64,000 bases of DNA from Shewanella sp. AS1 (GCF_021412565.1 NZ_JAKCLJ010000001.1:124001-188000); one strand, 5' to 3'; numbered from the stretch's first letter, positions 43,135 through 51,995 are shown. The notes: generated from the sequence alone by a model not told the origin. Translations and numbers: made by a program.

Positions 43135-44304
43135 TTAGAACTGGTAGCCAACCCCAAGATTGAAGCCATCTGAATCTTTAGCACCGCCTACTTTCTCGTA
43201 GTCAGCCTTAAAGACGACATTTTCATGTAGCCAGTAGTTAATACCTAGGTTAGTTTGGGTGATCTCAGTATCATCATTGTCACCAGCATTGCTGTCGTAG
43301 GCGTTGTAGCGAGCGAACACACCAAAACTTTCGTTGAAACGGTACGAAGGCTCAAGGTAGTAACCTTTTTGGACATCACGGCCTAGTGCCTCGGCTTCTT
43401 GGCCATCGATATCCCACTGAGCGTATAGCGCCTTAAGGGTAAAACCTTGAATGCTGTAGATGGCATGGGCCGTCATCAGCATGGCAGAGGCGGTATCGAC
43501 AGTCGGCTCGCCCTGGGTCAGATCTGATTGATACTGCACTGTGGCAGCCAGTTCTAAACCGGGTACGCCTGTGTATTTGACGCGCGCCGTATAGGCGAGA
43601 TCTTCGGCTTTTGCCTCAGACACCTTCTGACGGCCACCACGTATCTTATAGTCACTGCCAACATTCAAACCTGAGGTCACTGCAGCATCAATTGCTAGGC
43701 CGGGCGCGGCTTTAACATTAATATTCAGACCACCTTCCCACCAAGTTGCGGGCAGGATCTCTTTCTCTACTGGGTTACGTTCAACCCCATAGAAGGTTGG
43801 TGGCTCATGGGTTTCGTTGATGATACCCACGGGCATCAGGAACAGACCCGCCTTACCGGTAAACATCTCATTGAAGTCATGCTCAATATAAGCCTGCTCT
43901 AATTCCACTTCACCATTCTGGCCATCACCGGCAATTGAGTGTTCAACTTCCAATTCTGAGAAAAAGCGGGTGCTTGAGGTGAATTCGTGGCCGAAGAACA
44001 GCACGAAACGGTGGAAGTCGAACTCTTTCTTGTCAGAGCCCGATTGATTGTCTGTGATGTTGTTATAGTGAAGCTCACCATAACCACCGATAACTGTTCT
44101 GCTCTTTTCTGAACCTGTGCCTTCGACAGCATCGGCAGTTTGCTCAACACGTTGCTCGGTTTGTTCGAGACGCTTTTCGAGGTCGTTAAGGACTTTTTGT
44201 TGCTCTTCAATAACTTTACGTAAGGCGTCTGTTTCTTCAGATGCGATAGCGCTTTGGCTTGCCAGTAGGCTGACTAATGTCGCGGCAATGAGTGTTTTTT
44301 TCAT
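43135..44304 (-). CDS. outer membrane porin with N-terminal coiled coil
   Basis: A 389-residue beta-barrel protein with a signal peptide (about 1-21). A short coiled coil follows (about 25-60, with V-I-E-E-Q-Q-K-V-L and R-L-E-Q-T-E-Q-R-V), which may trimerise the protein. After that come alternating amphipathic strands ending in an aromatic C-terminal residue (G-V-G-Y-Q-F), the usual assembly signal. The substrate is unknown. The ATG at 44304 is preferred over a GTG at 44313 because AGGAC is 9 bases before the former. A Fur-like box lies about 60 bases upstream, so iron-starvation induction is likely. Confidence 0.8.
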   Translation of the reverse strand: MKKTLIAATLVSLLASQSAIASEETDALRKVIEEQQKVLNDLEKRLEQTEQRVEQTADAVEGTGSEKSRTVIGGYGELHYNNITDNQSGSDKKEFDFHRFVLFFGHEFTSSTRFFSELEVEHSIAGDGQNGEVELEQAYIEHDFNEMFTGKAGLFLMPVGIINETHEPPTFYGVERNPVEKEILPATWWEGGLNINVKAAPGLAIDAAVTSGLNVGSDYKIRGGRQKVSEAKAEDLAYTARVKYTGVPGLELAATVQYQSDLTQGEPTVDTASAMLMTAHAIYSIQGFTLKALYAQWDIDGQEAEALGRDVQKGYYLEPSYRFNESFGVFARYNAYDSNAGDNDDTEITQTNLGINYWLHENVVFKADYEKVGGAKDSDGFNLGVGYQF

Positions 44305-44651
44305 CTTGTTCACGTCCTGATTGTATTGAAATTATAGAGAAGCCAGTTGCGGTCGTTATTACTAATGCGAACCATTATCATTATTTTTCACGCATAATAG
44401 CACTTGTAATTCGAATGTAAAGTTTTGTAATTAAGTTGCATCAAATTATTTAGCTTACCTGTGACCTGACTGTTATTTCCCGCGCTGAACGCCGCTTCAG
44501 GCGGCTTGGGAGAACTCAATTTGGCAGGTGAAATTGGGCAAGCAATAAAGCGGAAACTAGGAAATGGCTTGAGTCATCGGGTGAGTGTTTTGGCAAAAAT
44601 AGAATAAACTAAATAGTTCATTTAGGTTTAATTCTGATCAATAGAGCTGTT
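44305..44651. other. divergent porin/DUF3581 intergenic region
   Basis: About 340 bases, including the Fur-like box near the porin. An inverted repeat-like GCCGCTTCAGGCGGC occurs at about 44491-44505. Promoters for both genes are expected here. Confidence 0.5.
44364..44382 (-). promoter_or_regulatory. Fur box upstream of the porin
   Basis: Read on the minus strand, AATGATAATGGTTCGCATT closely follows the 19-bp Fur box (alternating GATAAT/ATTATC units), with TGATAAT intact on one side and a weaker other half. It lies about 60 bases before the porin start, where Fur would block the promoter under iron sufficiency. Confidence 0.7.
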
Positions 44652-45362
44652 ATGTTTCTAACTCATTATTTTAAAAAGAATAATCAACTTATTTCAGTAT
44701 CTCAGCAGCAGGCGAGTGATTTCGCCAAGGGTGTCGCCAAAGACTTTAATCCTATTCACGATGTGCAGGCGAAACGCTTTTGCGTACCTGGTGATCTGCT
44801 GTTCGCCCTGGTTTTAGGACAATATGGCTTGAGTCAGCAGATGCGCTTTAGCTTCGAAGGCATGGTAGGTGATGGGGTGAACCTAGTGTTCCCCGATGCG
44901 GTCGGTCAGGATTTTGCCATAGTTGATGATAAGGGTAAGCAGTATTTAAGTGTGAGTCGTAGTGGTGACTTCACCTTGTGTGATGTGCAGACCGAGTCCT
45001 TTATCCGCAGCTATGTGGCCTTTTCCGGTTTGAACTTTACCCATGTCTTGGTTCCCATGATGCAACAACATGGGGTGATGATAAATCCGGCTCGCCCTTT
45101 GGTAATTTACGAGAGCATGAGCTTCGATCTACAGACTTTAGCGTTTGATCATATTGAACTTTCGCTGGTAGAAAAGAAGCTAGTCGTCGACGGTAAACGT
45201 GGCGATGTTACCCTGAAATTTGAGTTGCATTGTGGTGATAAGCTCGTAGGTACAGGACTGAAAACCCTGGTCTTAAGTGGCCTGCGTCCCTTGGAAGAAG
45301 AGAGTCTGCAAGATATGGTGGATCGTTATGAAGCGCGCCGACTCGAGTATCAAGGTGCCTGA
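44652..45362 (+). CDS. DUF3581 family protein
   Basis: A 236-residue cytoplasmic protein of DUF3581, a family I recall from Shewanella, Vibrio and relatives with no known function. The F-N-P-I-H-D motif near residue 35 resembles the catalytic segment of hot-dog-fold hydratases/thioesterases (MaoC-like), as does the R-F-C-V-P-G-D-L region. That suggests an acyl-group role, but this is inference. It is a single gene with a clear terminator. Confidence 0.8.
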   Translation: MFLTHYFKKNNQLISVSQQQASDFAKGVAKDFNPIHDVQAKRFCVPGDLLFALVLGQYGLSQQMRFSFEGMVGDGVNLVFPDAVGQDFAIVDDKGKQYLSVSRSGDFTLCDVQTESFIRSYVAFSGLNFTHVLVPMMQQHGVMINPARPLVIYESMSFDLQTLAFDHIELSLVEKKLVVDGKRGDVTLKFELHCGDKLVGTGLKTLVLSGLRPLEEESLQDMVDRYEARRLEYQGA

Positions 45363-45387
45363 AATTAACGCCTTGTTTTATGATGAT

Positions 45388-45410
45388 AAAGCCCGTAATC
45401 AACGGGCTTT
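45388..45410 (+). terminator. terminator of the DUF3581 gene
   Basis: Stem AAAGCCCGT / ACGGGCTTT with a five-base loop followed by TTTTATAG, 26 bases after the stop. Confidence 0.88.
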
Positions 45411-45423
45411 TTTATAGTATTAC

Positions 45424-45521
45424 CTCGCACCTCGCACCTCGCACCTCGCACCTCGCACCTCGCACCTCGCACCTCGCATCTCGCATCTCGCCCCTCGCAT
45501 CTCGCATCTCGCATCTCGCCC
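45424..45521. repeat. heptamer tandem repeat, 14 units
   Basis: Fourteen consecutive 7-bp units: seven CTCGCAC, then five CTCGCAT interspersed with two CTCGCCC. The tract begins just after the DUF3581 terminator and ends 10 bases before the CGGACAC array. It contains no gene. Confidence 0.95.
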
Positions 45522-45531
45522 CCATATTTGC

Positions 45532-45594
45532 CGGACACTTTCATTGAAAATCGGACACTTATTCGGTGTCCGCGGACACTTTATAAGTGGCCAC
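45532..45594. promoter_or_regulatory. array of CGGACAC half-sites (probable upstream activating sequence)
   Basis: CGGACACTT occurs at 45532, 45552 and 45573 (starts 20 and 21 bases apart, that is two helical turns). GTGTCCG at 45566-45572 pairs with the third copy as a perfect palindrome GTGTCCGCGGACAC and with the second as an inverted repeat (7-base spacer). A degenerate AGTGGCCACT palindrome follows at 45585-45594. Another CGGACAC lies at 45694-45700 in the leader. The array sits about 50-115 bases before the sigma-54-like promoter, the position expected for enhancer sites of an NtrC-type activator, presumably the one encoded at 50607. Confidence 0.7.
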
Positions 45595-45643
45595 TCATCA
45601 CCTATTGTTTTTATTTTGTTGATTTTATTTGTTATTAATTATC

Positions 45644-45660
45644 TGGCACGCTAATTGTTA
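45644..45660 (+). promoter_or_regulatory. sigma-54-type promoter of the efflux/TCS operon
   Basis: TGGCACG-CTAA-TTGTTA fits the -24/-12 consensus TGGCACG-N4-TTGCW with one mismatch; GG and GT are separated by exactly ten bases. It lies about 55-70 bases before the first gene of an operon encoding a sigma-54 activator. Confidence 0.7.
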
Positions 45661-45715
45661 TGTATCCCATATAGCAGCAGAGTTTTACGATAACGGACAC
45701 CTTTAGGGATTGATA

Positions 45716-46978
45716 ATGATTAAAGATACCAGCGGACAGGATACCGTCGTAGCGCCAAGTTTAGCTCGTCGAGCTAAGTGGCCAGTGATTTTAGGTGGGT
45801 CGGTATTATTGGTTTCAGGCCTGATCTGGGCCAGTGTCAGTGGCAGTCACGTCAGTCAGTCTATCGATCGTAGTGAACTGAAGTTTGCCACTCTGGAACG
45901 TGGCACTTTAATCCGCGATATCGCGACCACAGGTAAAATCGTTGCCGCTAATGCCCCGGTGCTTTATAGCCCTGAGCAGGGGACCGTCACCCTGATTGCT
46001 AATCCCGGTGACAGGGTGGAGCAAGGCCAGGTGGTTGCAACCATAGAAAGTCATGGTTTAACCAATAATCTCAAGCAGCAGCAAGCCTTACTCGAAGGGA
46101 TGAAAAGCGCCTTGGAGCGCACTCGTTTAGATGCTCGTCGTCAACAACTTAAGGCACTGCAGGCGATCGATATCGCTAAGGTGGATTTAGAAGCGGCTGA
46201 ACGCGAGAGTCGCCGTGGCGATCAGCTGATCGAAAACGATCTGATCTCGAAAATCGATTTTGAAAAACATAAAGATGATCTGCATAAGGCCAAGCTGCTG
46301 TTTGCTCACACCAAACAAGAAGCTGAGCTGATGAAAGATACGCTGGCGTTTGAACTGAAAAATAAAGTCGCCGAAGTGGATCGTCAGGCGCTGGTGGTGA
46401 CAGAGCTGGAGCGACAGGTTGCCGCACTGAATATTACGGCACCTGTCGGCGGCATCATAGGTAACTGGTTGGTTGAACAGAAAGCCCGTATTGCCCAGAA
46501 TCAGCCGCTCCTGACCGTGGTCGATTTGAGCGCATTTGAAGCCGAGCTAGCCGTGCCGGAGAGTTATGCCGATGAGCTGGGCTTGGGCATGGATGTGGAG
46601 CTGAATTTCGGTGGCGTGCTAGTGATGGGTGAACTGGCTTCGATTTCACCTGAGGTGAGCAATCGTGAGGTGGCGACTCGGGTACGTTTCGAACAGAATC
46701 CGCAGTTGCATCTACGTCAGAATCAACGTCTCTCTGCCCGCGTGTTACTGGAAAACCGTGCCGATGTGTTGATGGTCAAACGTGGTGCCTTTGTCACCAG
46801 CGGTGGCGGGCATATGGTGTACCGCATGCAGGGCGATATTGCCGAGCGTATCGAAATCCAACTGGGCGCTCGCAGTATGAGTCAGATTGAAGTATTGGAA
46901 GGTGGTGAAGCCGGTGATCGCTGGGTGATCTCCAATATCGATCTGTTTAAAGATGCGCAGCAAGTATTAGTTCGCTAG
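45716..46978 (+). CDS. periplasmic membrane-fusion (HlyD/MacA-like) protein
   Basis: A 420-residue adaptor with a short cytoplasmic start, one membrane helix (about 24-44) and periplasmic domains. The lipoyl half-motifs flank a long helical hairpin: P-V-L-Y-S-P-E-Q-G-T-V then N-P-G-D-R-V-E-Q-G-Q-V, and on return I-T-A-P-V-G-G-I-I-G-N-W. The hairpin (about 115-245) is Lys/Glu/Leu-rich coiled coil, and a beta-barrel domain follows. It would link the downstream ABC permeases to an outer-membrane channel such as TolC; no tolC lies nearby. The ATG at 45716 follows AGGGA by 6 bases. First gene of the operon. Confidence 0.86.
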   Translation: MIKDTSGQDTVVAPSLARRAKWPVILGGSVLLVSGLIWASVSGSHVSQSIDRSELKFATLERGTLIRDIATTGKIVAANAPVLYSPEQGTVTLIANPGDRVEQGQVVATIESHGLTNNLKQQQALLEGMKSALERTRLDARRQQLKALQAIDIAKVDLEAAERESRRGDQLIENDLISKIDFEKHKDDLHKAKLLFAHTKQEAELMKDTLAFELKNKVAEVDRQALVVTELERQVAALNITAPVGGIIGNWLVEQKARIAQNQPLLTVVDLSAFEAELAVPESYADELGLGMDVELNFGGVLVMGELASISPEVSNREVATRVRFEQNPQLHLRQNQRLSARVLLENRADVLMVKRGAFVTSGGGHMVYRMQGDIAERIEIQLGARSMSQIEVLEGGEAGDRWVISNIDLFKDAQQVLVR

Positions 46979-46986
46979 GAGGCATG

Positions 46987-47226
46987 ATGAAAACTTCACG
47001 CACGTGGCTGGACTGGGAAAATGTTATCGCTGTGCTGGCTCTGTTACTGCTGGTGGTGGCGACCCAAAGCTTTACCCATGATGCCTCAAGCTGGTTCCTG
47101 TTTGGATTGCATATTATCGATGCTACCGAAAGCTATCGGATCAACTTCGATGCTCCTCAACTTCCCGACGTCGTCTCGATAGGCGCCGACTTAACCCTTT
47201 GGCTGTTAGAGCCATTGTTAAAATAA
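46987..47226 (+). CDS. small membrane protein of unknown function in the efflux operon
   Basis: A 79-residue protein with one strongly hydrophobic N-terminal helix (V-I-A-V-L-A-L-L-L-L-V-V-A) and a short tail ending in a Leu-rich amphipathic segment (D-L-T-L-W-L-L-E-P-L-L-K). I recognise no family. AGGAGG at 46977-46982 is 4 bases before the ATG at 46987 and only 1 before the ATG at 46984, so the former is preferred. It lies between the adaptor and the ATPase (gaps of 8 and 36 bases), suggesting a subunit or regulator of the transporter. Confidence 0.7.
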   Translation: MKTSRTWLDWENVIAVLALLLLVVATQSFTHDASSWFLFGLHIIDATESYRINFDAPQLPDVVSIGADLTLWLLEPLLK

Positions 47227-47262
47227 TTGACTGAATAACGCCAAAATTAAGGAATTAACGCC

Positions 47263-47985
47263 ATGTTAATAATGAACAATATCAACAAGGTATTTAAAAC
47301 GGACTTAGTGGAAACCCATGCGTTACGGGATTTCAACCTGAAGGTCGAAGAGGGCGAGTTTGTCGCCGTGACCGGCCCTTCAGGTTCGGGCAAGACCACT
47401 TTTCTCAATATCGCTGGTTTGCTCGAAGGCTTTACCCATGGCGAATATCACCTCGATGGTGTCGATATTTCAAACTTGAATGACAATAAGGCTGCCGCGA
47501 TCCGCAATGAGAAGATCGGCTTTATTTTCCAAGGATTTAATCTTATCCCAGATCTGAACCTCGCCGAAAATGTCGAGGTGCCACTGCGTTATCGTGGCTT
47601 TAGTGCTAAAGAGCGTCAACGCCGGGTGCAGCAGGCGTTGGAACAAGTAGGGCTGGGGGCGCGAATAAAACATTTGCCATCGCAGCTTTCCGGTGGTCAG
47701 CAGCAGCGTGTGGCCATTGCCCGGGCTCTGGCTGGTGAACCAAGGTTTCTCCTCGCCGACGAGCCAACAGGTAACTTGGACAGCCTGATGGCTCGTCAGG
47801 TGATGGAGCTTTTAGAAGATATCAATAAGTCGGGTACCACCATTATTATGGTGACCCATGATCCTGAGCTGGCGCGTCGTGCACAACGTAATATCCAGAT
47901 TGTCGATGGTCAGGTGTGTGACTTTAGCCTGTATCAGGAAAAACAAGCTGACTCTATGGATGTGGTTGAGCAAGTGGCCAGCTAA
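47263..47985 (+). CDS. ABC transporter ATP-binding protein, MacB/LolD type
   Basis: A 240-residue ATPase. Walker A is G-P-S-G-S-G-K-T-T, the Q-loop is F-I-F-Q-G-F-N, the signature is L-S-G-G-Q-Q-Q-R, Walker B is [12 protein letters not shown], and the switch is M-V-T-H-D. The D-E-P-T-G-N-L-D block is the hallmark of the LolD/MacB/FtsE group, which pairs with FtsX-type permeases and transmits force to the periplasm. It is followed 11 bases later by the first of two such permease genes. Likely substrates are peptides, lipids or drugs; none can be named from sequence. Confidence 0.9.
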   Translation: MLIMNNINKVFKTDLVETHALRDFNLKVEEGEFVAVTGPSGSGKTTFLNIAGLLEGFTHGEYHLDGVDISNLNDNKAAAIRNEKIGFIFQGFNLIPDLNLAENVEVPLRYRGFSAKERQRRVQQALEQVGLGARIKHLPSQLSGGQQQRVAIARALAGEPRFLLADEPTGNLDSLMARQVMELLEDINKSGTTIIMVTHDPELARRAQRNIQIVDGQVCDFSLYQEKQADSMDVVEQVAS

Positions 47986-47996
47986 GGGAGAGAACC

Positions 47997-49307
47997 ATGT
48001 TTATTTACTATGTTGATCTTGCCTGGCGCAGCATTAAAAAAACGCCGATTTTATCGCTGTTAATGGTGTTGGCCATCTCGGTGGGTATAGGCATTACTAT
48101 TACCACCCTCAATGTTTATAAGATGATGGTATTTAATCCTGCTGGCGATCGCACCGAGCGTTTAAATGCGGTGCAGCTATGGAGTCAGGGGGTGGATTCT
48201 TGGGATGAGTTTCACTCGCTAGTGACCTATCAGGATGCGATGAATCTGCGCAAGGGCGCAGTGGCTAAGGCTCAGGCGGCAATGTTTCGCAGTGGTATGG
48301 CGGTGCAGACCGATGATCCCGAGGTGTTGCCTTCGTTGTATGGTGTGCGTGTCACCGATGGCGATTTTTTCTCCCTGTTTGAGGTGCCGTTTATTTTCGG
48401 AAATCGCTGGGACAAATCGGTGGATAATCAATCTTCCTATCAGGTGGTGATAGGCAAGAAATTGAATCAGAAACTGTTTGGTGGTGATAACAGTGTCGGT
48501 AAAACCGTTTACCTTAATCGTAAACCTTATCAAGTTGTTGGCGTGATCGATGACTGGAGCCCTCAGCCGAAATATTACGACCCGACCAGTGGTGCATTTT
48601 CCTCTGCCGAGCAGATCTATATTCCGTTTTCATTGGCCGCCAGTGAAGAGTTTGCGGTGTGGGGCAATATGTCTGGCTGGAAGTATGAAAGGATCTCCAA
48701 GTACGGGGAAAGGTTGAACTCAGAAAAAGTCTGGTTGCAATATTGGGTGGACTTGCCGACCTCTCAAGACCGAGAAGCCTATAAAGAATACCTGACTCAG
48801 TATGTTGAGCAGCAAAAGCAACTCGGTCGCTTTACCGATAATAAAGCCGCAGTCGATTCATCGCAGCTGTCTGATGTCGATGCCTGGTTGGAATACAATC
48901 ATGTGGTGCCAGAAGATAACAAGATTCTAGTAGGGTTAAGCGTGCTGTTTCTTAGTGTCTGCTTGGTGAATATCCTAGGCTTGATGCTGACTAAATTCCT
49001 TAAACGTGCACCAGAAGTCGGTGTCAGACGCGCCATCGGTGCCAGTCGGGCACAGATCTTTTCTCAATACATGGTTGAGGTGGGAGTGATTGGGCTGTTG
49101 GGTGGTTTACTGGGTCTCGCCTGGGCCTGGGGCGCGCTCTACGGTTTATCGGCGCGATTTGGTGTCAACGAAGGTTTGACTCAGATGTCGCTAAGCATGT
49201 GGTTTATCACCCCGGCGATTGCGGTGGCAACCGCTATGTTAGCGGGTTTATATCCTGCTTGGGTGGTGTGTCGAACTAAGCCAAGTGTGTATCTAAAGAG
49301 CCAGTAA
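47997..49307 (+). CDS. FtsX/MacB-type ABC permease, first subunit
   Basis: A 436-residue membrane protein: a first helix (about 18-40), a large periplasmic MacB-like domain (to about 310), and three C-terminal helices forming the FtsX domain. The P-E-V-G-V-R-R-A-I-G-A-S-R block before the second-to-last helices is the FtsX family signature. GGGAGA precedes the ATG. It is longer than the second permease and pairs with it and the ATPase. Confidence 0.87.
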   Translation: MFIYYVDLAWRSIKKTPILSLLMVLAISVGIGITITTLNVYKMMVFNPAGDRTERLNAVQLWSQGVDSWDEFHSLVTYQDAMNLRKGAVAKAQAAMFRSGMAVQTDDPEVLPSLYGVRVTDGDFFSLFEVPFIFGNRWDKSVDNQSSYQVVIGKKLNQKLFGGDNSVGKTVYLNRKPYQVVGVIDDWSPQPKYYDPTSGAFSSAEQIYIPFSLAASEEFAVWGNMSGWKYERISKYGERLNSEKVWLQYWVDLPTSQDREAYKEYLTQYVEQQKQLGRFTDNKAAVDSSQLSDVDAWLEYNHVVPEDNKILVGLSVLFLSVCLVNILGLMLTKFLKRAPEVGVRRAIGASRAQIFSQYMVEVGVIGLLGGLLGLAWAWGALYGLSARFGVNEGLTQMSLSMWFITPAIAVATAMLAGLYPAWVVCRTKPSVYLKSQ

Positions 49308-49317
49308 GGGATTAAAA

Positions 49318-50517
49318 ATGCTTAATATTAAACCGATTTTTAGTAGTTTACTGCGCGGCAAAAGTGGCCCAATACTGCTGCTAATGCAGATCATCTTATC
49401 TGTTGCGATTGTGGCCAATGCCAGTTTTATTATCCATGAACGCCTGAGCATGATGCAGCGTGACTCAGGGATAGATGAAGAGCAAGTGTTGACCTTTAAT
49501 CTGTATAATTTCGACCCCGCCATAGATGCAACGACTCAAAATAAAGTCGATCAAGGTATCTTACGCAGTCTGCCCCATGTGCAAGCTGCGGTGTCGACCA
49601 ATATGTTGCCCCTCAGTGGCAGTGGTTGGTCGAGCACTTTAAATCATAGTCCCGATCCTGAGACGTCCAAGACTACTCCGCAACTGGCCATGTACCTAGG
49701 AACCGAGCATACGATAGCAACATTGGGGCTTAAGTTAGTGGAGGGACGTAACTTTTATCCCGATGAGATCAGTGATGATGTCAATAGCCCGAATAAGCTG
49801 CTGATCATATCCAAGGCGTTAGCCGAAGAAACATGGCCAAATGAGTCAGCGATAGGTAAGCATCTATGGGTGGGTAAAGATGTTCAGGTGACAGTGATTG
49901 GTGTGGTCGAAAATTTGCAGGGTGCCTGGGTCGATAGCGATGATCTGGAATACAGTATTATTCAAAATGTTGACTACGGCGGTCGCTCCTACATGGTGCG
50001 TCTGCCAAAAGAGTATCACGGCGATGCCAAAGAGCAGATCATCTCAGCCTTGATGAAGGAGAATCCTAATCGGGTGATCGATGATTTTCGTTCAATTGCA
50101 GAGATTAAAAAAAGCACCTATCGCGACCATGAGCTGATGGTTACTGTGTTGTCTTTAATGGTGGTGTTATTACTAGCGATCACCAGCCTGGGGCTGACTG
50201 GTATGGTGATGTTTAATATTCAACGCCGTACTAAACAGATAGGCACGCGCCGCGCGTTAGGGGCCACCAAGCGCGATATCTTGAGTCTGTTTTTGGTCGA
50301 GAATTATATTATCTGTATCATAGGTGGCTTGGTAGGAGCTGTACTGGCAGTATTGCTGGGACAACAGTTGATGCAACACTACAGCTTGCCACAACTGGCG
50401 CCGATCTATCCTGTGATGACAGTACTTGGCATGTTGTTGGTGACTACCGTTGCGGTGGTATTGCCTGCAAGGAAGGCGGCTAATATTTCGCCCGCGATAG
50501 CGACTCGCAGCGTGTAA
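49318..50517 (+). CDS. FtsX/MacB-type ABC permease, second subunit
   Basis: A 399-residue protein of the same layout: helix one (about 18-36), periplasmic MacB-like domain, and three C-terminal helices with the signature T-K-Q-I-G-T-R-R-A-L-G-A-T-K. It starts 10 bases after the first permease gene. Having two distinct permeases implies a heterodimer, unlike MacB, which is a homodimer with fused ATPase. A gap of about 90 bases separates it from the regulator gene, where no terminator is visible. Confidence 0.86.
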   Translation: MLNIKPIFSSLLRGKSGPILLLMQIILSVAIVANASFIIHERLSMMQRDSGIDEEQVLTFNLYNFDPAIDATTQNKVDQGILRSLPHVQAAVSTNMLPLSGSGWSSTLNHSPDPETSKTTPQLAMYLGTEHTIATLGLKLVEGRNFYPDEISDDVNSPNKLLIISKALAEETWPNESAIGKHLWVGKDVQVTVIGVVENLQGAWVDSDDLEYSIIQNVDYGGRSYMVRLPKEYHGDAKEQIISALMKENPNRVIDDFRSIAEIKKSTYRDHELMVTVLSLMVVLLLAITSLGLTGMVMFNIQRRTKQIGTRRALGATKRDILSLFLVENYIICIIGGLVGAVLAVLLGQQLMQHYSLPQLAPIYPVMTVLGMLLVTTVAVVLPARKAANISPAIATRSV

Positions 50518-50606
50518 ACTTTCAGACCCGTCAATGACTTCGACTTTATATCGGGGTCAGTTTCGGGTAGTTTGCTTGGTGTTTAAGGACTTTAATTTAA
50601 CAAGAT

Positions 50607-51995
50607 ATGGATACGATTCTTATTGTCGATGACAATCAAGCCGTGTGCACTGCGCTGGCCTTGATGCTGGAACTGCAGGGCTATGCTGTGGTGACTTGCC
50701 TGTCTCCCGAAGCCGCGTTAAAAATCGTTGCCGAGCAAGAGATAGCTTTGGTGATCCAGGATATGAACTTTACCCAGGATACGACTTCGGGTGAAGAGGG
50801 CAAGCGGCTGTTTTTCCAATTGCGTCAGCTACAGCCGCAACTGCCAATCATTCTGCTGACGGCCTGGACCCAGTTAGAACTTGCGGTGGAGCTGGTTAAA
50901 CAGGGCGCAGCCGATTATATGGGCAAGCCTTGGGATGACGATAAGCTACTCAATAGCGTCAACAATATGGTCTCTTTGCATGCATTGTCGCAGCAAAATA
51001 ATCAGCTGATCCGTACGGAACATCAGCGCATGTCAGCGATTAAGGATGCCGATCTCTGTGGCATCATTTTTGGCAGCGGCGCCATGCAGCGTTGTGTCGA
51101 TCTGGCATTGCAAATTGCCAAGTCTGATGTCTCAGTGTTAATTACAGGCCCTAACGGCGCGGGTAAAGATAAGCTCGCTGATATCATACATGCCAATTCG
51201 CCCCTCAAAGATAAGCCCTTTATCAAGGTCAATATTGGTGCTTTGCCGATGGACTTGCTTGAAGCTGAACTGTTTGGCGCCGAAGCGGGGGCATTTACCG
51301 GAGCCAATAAAACCCGCATTGGTCGCTTCGAGGCGGCCGATGGTGGAACGTTGTTTTTAGATGAAATCGGCAATTTACCCCTGTCGGGACAGGTGAAGTT
51401 GCTGCGGGTGTTGCAGACGGGAGAGTTTGAGCGCTTGGGCAGTCATCAGACCCGTAAAGTGAAGGTGCGGGTGATCAGTGCGACTAACGCCGAGCTGATG
51501 GATGATATTGCCTGTGGTCGTTTTCGAGAAGATCTCTTCTATCGTCTCAATGTGATTGAGCTGGCTTTGCCGCCTTTATCTGCGCGTCAAGATGATATTC
51601 TGCCGCTGGTGGAGCACTTCATTGGCAAAGAATTTTTAGTGCCTAAACCCACGCGGCAAAGTCTACTGAGTTATTCCTGGCCGGGTAATGTACGAGAGCT
51701 AGAGAATGCCTGTAAGCGAGCGGTGATTCTGGCATCCTCACCGCAATTGACCGTGGCGGATTTTGGCTTAGCCGCTGCCGTTACCCCTCCAGTAGAAGCT
51801 GCCCAGAGGAATACTGGTGAGGTTAATTGTGCAACTGTCGACGAAGAGAATAGTGCAAAGGTTGAAGTGAATAAACAGCAGATAGAGTCAGCATTGGCTC
51901 AGCATCAAGGGGTGATTGCTCGGGTCGCGAAATCTCTGGGACTGAGTCGCCAAGCGCTGTATCGGCGCATGGAAAAATATGGCATCGATAAGTGA
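50607..51995 (+). CDS. sigma-54-dependent response regulator, NtrC family
   Basis: A 462-residue activator. The receiver domain (1-125) has D-D near the N-terminus and phosphoacceptor Asp52 in V-I-Q-D-M-N-F. The AAA+ domain has a Walker A variant G-P-N-G-A-G-K-D (about 179), the G-A-F-T-G-A loop (about 226) that contacts sigma-54, and L-F-L-D-E-I-G. A Fis-type helix-turn-helix ends the protein (V-A-K-S-L-G-L-S-R-Q-A-L-Y-R-R). With sigma-54 sequences only in front of the first operon gene, it probably activates the whole cluster, including itself. The sensor kinase follows 34 bases later. Confidence 0.92.
   Translation: MDTILIVDDNQAVCTALALMLELQGYAVVTCLSPEAALKIVAEQEIALVIQDMNFTQDTTSGEEGKRLFFQLRQLQPQLPIILLTAWTQLELAVELVKQGAADYMGKPWDDDKLLNSVNNMVSLHALSQQNNQLIRTEHQRMSAIKDADLCGIIFGSGAMQRCVDLALQIAKSDVSVLITGPNGAGKDKLADIIHANSPLKDKPFIKVNIGALPMDLLEAELFGAEAGAFTGANKTRIGRFEAADGGTLFLDEIGNLPLSGQVKLLRVLQTGEFERLGSHQTRKVKVRVISATNAELMDDIACGRFREDLFYRLNVIELALPPLSARQDDILPLVEHFIGKEFLVPKPTRQSLLSYSWPGNVRELENACKRAVILASSPQLTVADFGLAAAVTPPVEAAQRNTGEVNCATVDEENSAKVEVNKQQIESALAQHQGVIARVAKSLGLSRQALYRRMEKYGIDK

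Noticed and set aside
45424..45521. Heptamer repeat as a CRISPR array
   Set aside because: Units are contiguous 7-mers without spacers, so it is a simple tandem repeat.
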